From Luteococcus sp052116585 (lineage in GTDB: Bacteria > Actinomycetota > Actinomycetes > Propionibacteriales > Propionibacteriaceae): DNA of 16,018 bases. How positions within the stretch are numbered: the stretch's first letter is position 1; every line of letters starts with the position of its first letter. Shown here in pieces: positions 12,981 through 16,018 of this stretch. The notes beneath the pieces were generated by a model, which was not told where the DNA came from, made no database searches, and was given only the letters and a program-made list of their open reading frames with translations. Position numbers and translations under genes: made by a program. The DNA lies in assembly GCF_052116585.1 (NCBI RefSeq), contig NZ_JBQKKT010000038.1, positions 1 to 16,018 of the forward strand, in the 5' to 3' direction.

Positions 12981-13822
12981 ACCGACATGTCGTCGAGCGA
13001 CTGGTCCATGTCCAGGGCGGGATGGGCAGAGCGGGGGTAGGAGACGGGCTTGGCGGGTACCCCGGCCACCGTCGTGTGCGGCGGCACGTCGTGCAGCACC
13101 ACGGAACCGGAGCCGATCTTGGCGCCCTCGCCCACCTTGATGTTGCCGAGCACCTTGGCGCCAGCGCCGATCATCACGCCTCGGCCGATCTTGGGGTGGC
13201 GGTCTCCACCGATCTTGCCGGTGCCGCCCAGGGTCACCTCGTGCAGCATCGAGAAGTCGTCCTCGATCACGGCGGTCTCGCCGATCACGACGCTGGTGGC
13301 ATGGTCGAACATCAGGCCCTTGCCCAGACGAGCACCCGGGTGGATGTCCACGGCGAAGACCTCTGAGATGCGGCTCTGCAGGAACAGGGCCAGCGCGAAC
13401 CGCTGCTGCTCCCAGTAGTAGTGGCTCACCCGGTGGGCCTGGATGGCGTGGAATCCCTTGAAGTACAGCAGTGGCTGCGAGTAACCGCGGCAGGCCGGGT
13501 CGCGCGTCGCGATGGCCTGCAGATCGGCCAGCACCGACGTGATGATGCCGTCGTTCTCGGCGAAGACAGGCTGCAGCAGGTCGCGCAGGGTCAGGGCGGT
13601 GACCGTCGGACTCTCCAGCTTGCTGGCCAGCAGGTAGCTAAGCGAATCGGCGAGCGACTCATGGCCCAGGATGACCGTGTTCAGGAAGCCGGCCAGGGCG
13701 GGCTCGGCGACGGAGTCCGACTCCGCCTCGGCGCGGATGCGGTCCCAGATGGCGTCGTCGGCCACGGGTGTCAGGTAGTGCGGAGTGCTCCCGACGGGGG
13801 TGGGCTGGGCGCTGCGAATCAT
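12947..13822 (-). CDS. cysE: Serine O-acetyltransferase
   Basis: A 291-aa long-form CysE that transfers acetyl from acetyl-CoA to L-serine, the first step of cysteine synthesis. The N-terminal helical domain (~20-150) includes FHAIQAHRVSHYYW. The C-terminal left-handed beta-helix (~155-260) carries DIHPGARLGKG (Asp159), DHATSVVIGETAVI (His174), GGDRHPKIG (His209) and VPPHTTVAGVPAKPV. Asp159, His174 and His209 match the catalytic or substrate residues of the E. coli enzyme. DMDQ near 271-274 is the usual C-terminal motif, but the tail then ends RDPAWTS, without the terminal Ile that docks into CysK. The start at 13822 follows GAGAGG; no cysK lies nearby. Confidence 0.95.
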   Translation of the reverse strand: MIRSAQPTPVGSTPHYLTPVADDAIWDRIRAEAESDSVAEPALAGFLNTVILGHESLADSLSYLLASKLESPTVTALTLRDLLQPVFAENDGIITSVLADLQAIATRDPACRGYSQPLLYFKGFHAIQAHRVSHYYWEQQRFALALFLQSRISEVFAVDIHPGARLGKGLMFDHATSVVIGETAVIEDDFSMLHEVTLGGTGKIGGDRHPKIGRGVMIGAGAKVLGNIKVGEGAKIGSGSVVLHDVPPHTTVAGVPAKPVSYPRSAHPALDMDQSLDDMSVESHRDPAWTS

Positions 13823-13948
13823 GGGGGCCTCTCGATCAGGGGCTGGGGACGTCACCGGGTACAACGCTTCCAGTGACCCGCTGCATTCCCGGCGGCGTGT
13901 TGAAGAAGCGCGGGGAAGGCTCCCGGGAGGGGTCGTCGTCGGCCCGGT

Positions 13949-13984
13949 GATGGTGGGACAGTGCGCGATGGTGGGACAGTGGAA
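13949..13984. repeat. Two 18-bp direct repeats before the Nudix gene
   Basis: GATGGTGGGACAGTG occurs at 13949-13963 and 13967-13981, an 18-bp period. The second copy runs into the GGAAGG ribosome binding site of the gene starting at 13988. The same interval is the divergent promoter region shared with cysE, so either gene could be affected. Confidence 0.7.
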
Positions 13985-13987
13985 GGC

Positions 13988-14512
13988 ATGACCGAGGAGA
14001 TGGTGACCCTCTACGACGCCGACGCGCAGCCATGCGGGGTGGCGCCCAGATCACGTGTGCGCCGCGAGAACCTCCGGCACGGTGGCACGGGAATCCTGGT
14101 CAGCAACGGTGCCGGGCAGGTCTACGTGCACCGGCGCACCACCAGCAAGGACGTCTACCCGGGCTACTACGACATGGGGGCGGGCGGAATGATGTCCGCC
14201 GGAGAGGAGCCCTTGGAATCCGCCCGGCGGGAGCTGGCCGAGGAACTCGGCATCACGGGTGTGGAATTGCGCCTGCTCGGTGAGGGCGACTACCGCGACG
14301 ACCGGCTCGACCTGCATGCCTGGCTCTTCCACGTCGTGTGGGACGGTCCGGTGCAGCACCAGGCCAGCGAAGTGGCCTGGGGTGGCTGGATGGGCGTCGA
14401 CGAATTGCAGCAGCTGATCGACGACCCGGAGCGCCCGGTGATGCCGGATGCCGTGGCGCTGTGGCGCAGCGTGGGGTGGTTGGAGGCGGTGCGGGCGGGG
14501 CAACAGGTCTGA
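13988..14512 (+). CDS. Nudix hydrolase, YfcD-like
   Basis: A 174-aa protein. A complete Nudix box is visible: Gly67, Glu73, Arg81-Glu82, Glu85-Glu86 and Gly88, in GGMMSAGEEPLESARRELAE then ELGI. The preceding VAPRSRVRRENLRHGGTGILV and TSKDVYPGYYDMGAGG segments match the YfcD/isopentenyl-diphosphate-isomerase-like subgroup, whose substrates are poorly known. It probably hydrolyses a nucleotide- or prenyl-type diphosphate with Mg2+. The ATG at 13988 has GGAAGG one base upstream of the minimal spacing, so the next Met at 14000 (M5) may be used instead. It is divergent from cysE and convergent with the gene ending at 14540. Confidence 0.88.
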   Translation: MTEEMVTLYDADAQPCGVAPRSRVRRENLRHGGTGILVSNGAGQVYVHRRTTSKDVYPGYYDMGAGGMMSAGEEPLESARRELAEELGITGVELRLLGEGDYRDDRLDLHAWLFHVVWDGPVQHQASEVAWGGWMGVDELQQLIDDPERPVMPDAVALWRSVGWLEAVRAGQQV

Positions 14513-14539
14513 GCGGGCTGGCTGCTGCGCCGCGCGGGC

Positions 14540-14917
14540 TCAGGCCTCGGCCCCGGCCAGCGGCCCCTGGAAACGATCATCCACGACGCCGGTTTCCGGC
14601 GACGCCAGCGCCAGGGCGATGCGCATCATCGCCTGTGAGAGCAGGGCTTCCGGATCCTCGTCGGATCCCTTGGGGAGCAGGAGTCGGACCATCACCTCCG
14701 TGTCCAGGGCGCTGGACCCGTGGCGGGCCATCGAGCGCTGGCCGGCCACCTGCCAGCTGCTGCCCGTGGGGAGCTCGTCGGCGTCCGTGGCGAAGGCCAG
14801 CAGCTCGTCGAGCGTGAAGTCCGCGCTGGCGAGTCGCGGATCGGCCGTGACGGGAACCGGGCTGTGCAGCACGACCGAATCGGCCGTGAGGGTGTGGGCG
14901 TTGAACGCGATGGTCAT
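14540..14917 (-). CDS. Hypothetical 125-aa protein
   Basis: I do not recognise the family. The protein starts TIAFNAHTLTADSVVLHSPVPVTADPRLASADFTLDELLAFATDADELP, followed by GSSWQVAGQRSMARHGSS, a hydrophobic EVMVRLLLP strand and a helix LLSQAMMRIALALASPETG. It is acidic overall and has no signal peptide or Cys cluster, so it is probably a small soluble protein. The ATG at 14917 has AGGA about 9 nt upstream. It is divergent from the PabC-like gene, and its stop is 27 bp from that of the Nudix gene. High third-position GC supports it as real. Confidence 0.65.
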   Translation of the reverse strand: MTIAFNAHTLTADSVVLHSPVPVTADPRLASADFTLDELLAFATDADELPTGSSWQVAGQRSMARHGSSALDTEVMVRLLLPKGSDEDPEALLSQAMMRIALALASPETGVVDDRFQGPLAGAEA

Positions 14918-14940
14918 GCCACCATCCTGCCGGGTTGGCT

Positions 14941-14966
14941 GAGGATGGCGCCCCGGAGGGGTCCTC
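14941..14966. promoter_or_regulatory. Hairpin in the divergent promoter before the PabC-like gene
   Basis: GAGGA (14941-14945) and CCCC (14951-14954) can pair with GGGG and TCCTC (14958-14966), leaving a 5-nt bulge. It sits 30 bp before the start at 14997 in a 79-bp divergent gap. It may be a leader structure or chance in GC-rich DNA. Confidence 0.3.
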
Positions 14967-14996
14967 ACGAGCCGGCCGGGGGTTCAATGGGGAACC

Positions 14997-15875
14997 ATGA
15001 GTGAGCATCTGGTGGCCGTGCTGGGGCGTGGCGTCGTCCCGGCCGATGAACCCGTCATCCATCCCGACGACCTGGGCTTTGCCCGCGGCGACGGATGCTT
15101 CGACTCCGCCCGCTTGGTGTGCGACGAATCCGGCGCCCGCGTGGTGAACCTCGACGAGCACCTGGACCGGCTCGCGGTCTCCGCCGCCCGGATGGAGATC
15201 GACGGACCCCCACGCGAAGCCTGGCAGGCGCTCGTCGACGAAGCCCTGGCGCAGTGGCACGTGCCGGGCGAGGGGACCATGAAATTCGTGCTGACGCGCG
15301 GCCGGGAATGGTATCCAGACCACGGATCCCTGGCCCTGCTGACCATCACGCAGAAGAAGGCGGCGACGGTGCGGACCTCGGCCGGTGGAGGGCAGGTGGT
15401 TCGCGGGCTCCGGGCCGTCACATTGTCCACCGGCCGCCCGTCGGATGCCTTCGCCGAGGCCCCCTGGCTGCTGGGGGGTGTGAAGACGCTCAGCTATGTG
15501 GTCAACATCGCGGCTGCCCGGGAGGCCCGGCGTCGCGGGGCGGACGACGCGATCTTCGTCACCACCGACGGGTATGCGTTGGACGGCCCCACTTCTGGAC
15601 TCATCGTCGTCAGCGACGGGGTGATGCGCACCGCTCCCACGGGGGCCACCGGGATCCTCGCGTCCGTGACTGTCGACGAGATCATGGCCGCGGCCCGCGC
15701 CGACGGGATGCAGGCCCGCGGGGAACTCGTGCCGGTGGGTGAGCTGTTCACGGCCGACGGTGTCTGGCTGGTCAGCTCCAGCCGTGGGCCGTCGCCGATC
15801 GTCGAGCTGGATGGCACTCCGCTGGCCGTGGATCCGGAGCTCACGGCCAGGGTGGCCCGGATGGCCGGATTCTGA
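14997..15875 (+). CDS. pabC: Class IV aminotransferase, aminodeoxychorismate lyase-like
   Basis: A 292-aa PLP enzyme of fold type IV, closest in feel to PabC, which makes 4-aminobenzoate for folate from aminodeoxychorismate. Seen: DDLGFARGDGCFDSARL (N-terminal family signature, ~24-40), NLDEHLDRL (51-59), catalytic Lys163 in GVKTLSYVVN, and DGPTSGLI (196-203), where many family members have EGPTSNLF. A D-amino-acid or branched-chain aminotransferase role cannot be excluded. The ATG at 14997 has only a weak GGGG 5 nt upstream. No pabA/pabB is in view. A hairpin follows the stop. Confidence 0.85.
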   Translation: MSEHLVAVLGRGVVPADEPVIHPDDLGFARGDGCFDSARLVCDESGARVVNLDEHLDRLAVSAARMEIDGPPREAWQALVDEALAQWHVPGEGTMKFVLTRGREWYPDHGSLALLTITQKKAATVRTSAGGGQVVRGLRAVTLSTGRPSDAFAEAPWLLGGVKTLSYVVNIAAAREARRRGADDAIFVTTDGYALDGPTSGLIVVSDGVMRTAPTGATGILASVTVDEIMAAARADGMQARGELVPVGELFTADGVWLVSSSRGPSPIVELDGTPLAVDPELTARVARMAGF

Positions 15876-15880
15876 TCCGG

Positions 15881-15913
15881 CTGCGGCGGGGCAGGTGATC
15901 GTGCCTGCCGCAG
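15881..15913 (+). terminator. Terminator hairpin after the PabC-like gene
   Basis: GGCAGG (15890-15895) pairs with CCTGCC (15904-15909) around an 8-nt loop. The outer CTGC (15881-15884) pairs with GCAG (15910-15913), leaving an unpaired GGCGG. It begins 6 bp after the stop codon. Confidence 0.6.
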
Positions 15914-15930
15914 GGGCCGCCTGGGTTCGC

Positions 15931-15990
15931 GCGGGTTTGGGCTGGATGCGCGGGTTTGGTGGTCCTCCCAGTGCCCCCGCGTGGGTTTGG
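15931..15990. repeat. GCGGGTTTGG short repeats
   Basis: GCGGGTTTGG occurs at 15931-15940 and 15950-15959, and GTGGGTTTGG at 15981-15990. The last two are followed by similar TGGTCCTC / TGGCCTC. The repeats may continue past the window. Confidence 0.6.
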
Positions 15991-15996
15991 TGGCCT

Positions 15997-16018
15997 CGCG
16001 TGCGCTGCAGCGCACGCG
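15997..16018. repeat. Perfect 22-bp palindrome at the window end
   Basis: CGCGTGCGCTG followed directly by its exact reverse complement CAGCGCACGCG, ending on the last base. It could be a terminator or regulatory site cut by the window edge, or an assembly fold-back. Confidence 0.7.

Noticed and set aside
12710..13140. Plus-strand readings through the 35-bp repeats giving a repeated peptide
   Set aside because: The unit is not a multiple of 3, so the peptide arises from frame cycling. The frames run into the antisense of cysE.

Overview
The window is high-GC DNA with GC-rich third codon positions and actinobacterial gene families: a CopD/CtaG copper-oxidase assembly fusion, a PdxH-like stress protein and an Asp/Thr/Pro-rich secretome. 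It most resembles a Propionibacteriaceae- or Micrococcales-like chromosome. No 16S gene or other diagnostic marker is present, so the family is a guess. Both extreme ends are strong GC hairpins (with a run of 12 C at the left), so the window may be a whole assembly contig.

Layout. 101-2243: a two-gene minus-strand operon (FMN-binding stress protein, then short-chain dehydrogenase) divergent from an SRPBCC/AHSA1 protein. 2333-5462: two minus-strand cell-envelope genes, a secreted CAP-domain protein and the CopD-CtaG membrane protein. 5591-8105: an accessory island with a small orphan protein and three type II toxin-antitoxin modules (Phd-VapC on plus; RHH-RelE and YefM-YoeB on minus), with a VOC-fold gene between them. 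Each toxin-antitoxin pair overlaps by 4 bp, and each has a palindrome at its promoter.

8106-8836 is about 730 bp without a gene. It holds a dense cluster of DnaA boxes: three perfect ones, two with one mismatch and several degenerate ones, mostly spaced at near-helical intervals. Just left of it are phased GTGTCAT repeats. This looks like a replication-origin-type or DnaA-titration locus, but neither dnaA nor dnaN is in view. It is the most interesting non-coding element here.

8837-10139: an IclR regulator followed by a DinB-fold protein, separated by three 21-bp repeats with a conserved 14-bp core that look like an operator array. 10287-12416: a secreted subtilisin-family protease with inhibitor propeptide, Pro/Thr linker and C-terminal beta-sandwich; its AT-rich upstream region carries inverted repeats. 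12842-13822: cysE (serine O-acetyltransferase), whose last codons lie in the final copy of a 35-bp tandem repeat. 13988-15875: a YfcD-like Nudix hydrolase, an unrecognised 125-aa protein and a PabC-like class IV aminotransferase. The end of the window has short repeats and a perfect 22-bp palindrome.

No rRNA, tRNA, insertion sequence, prophage or CRISPR array was recognised.
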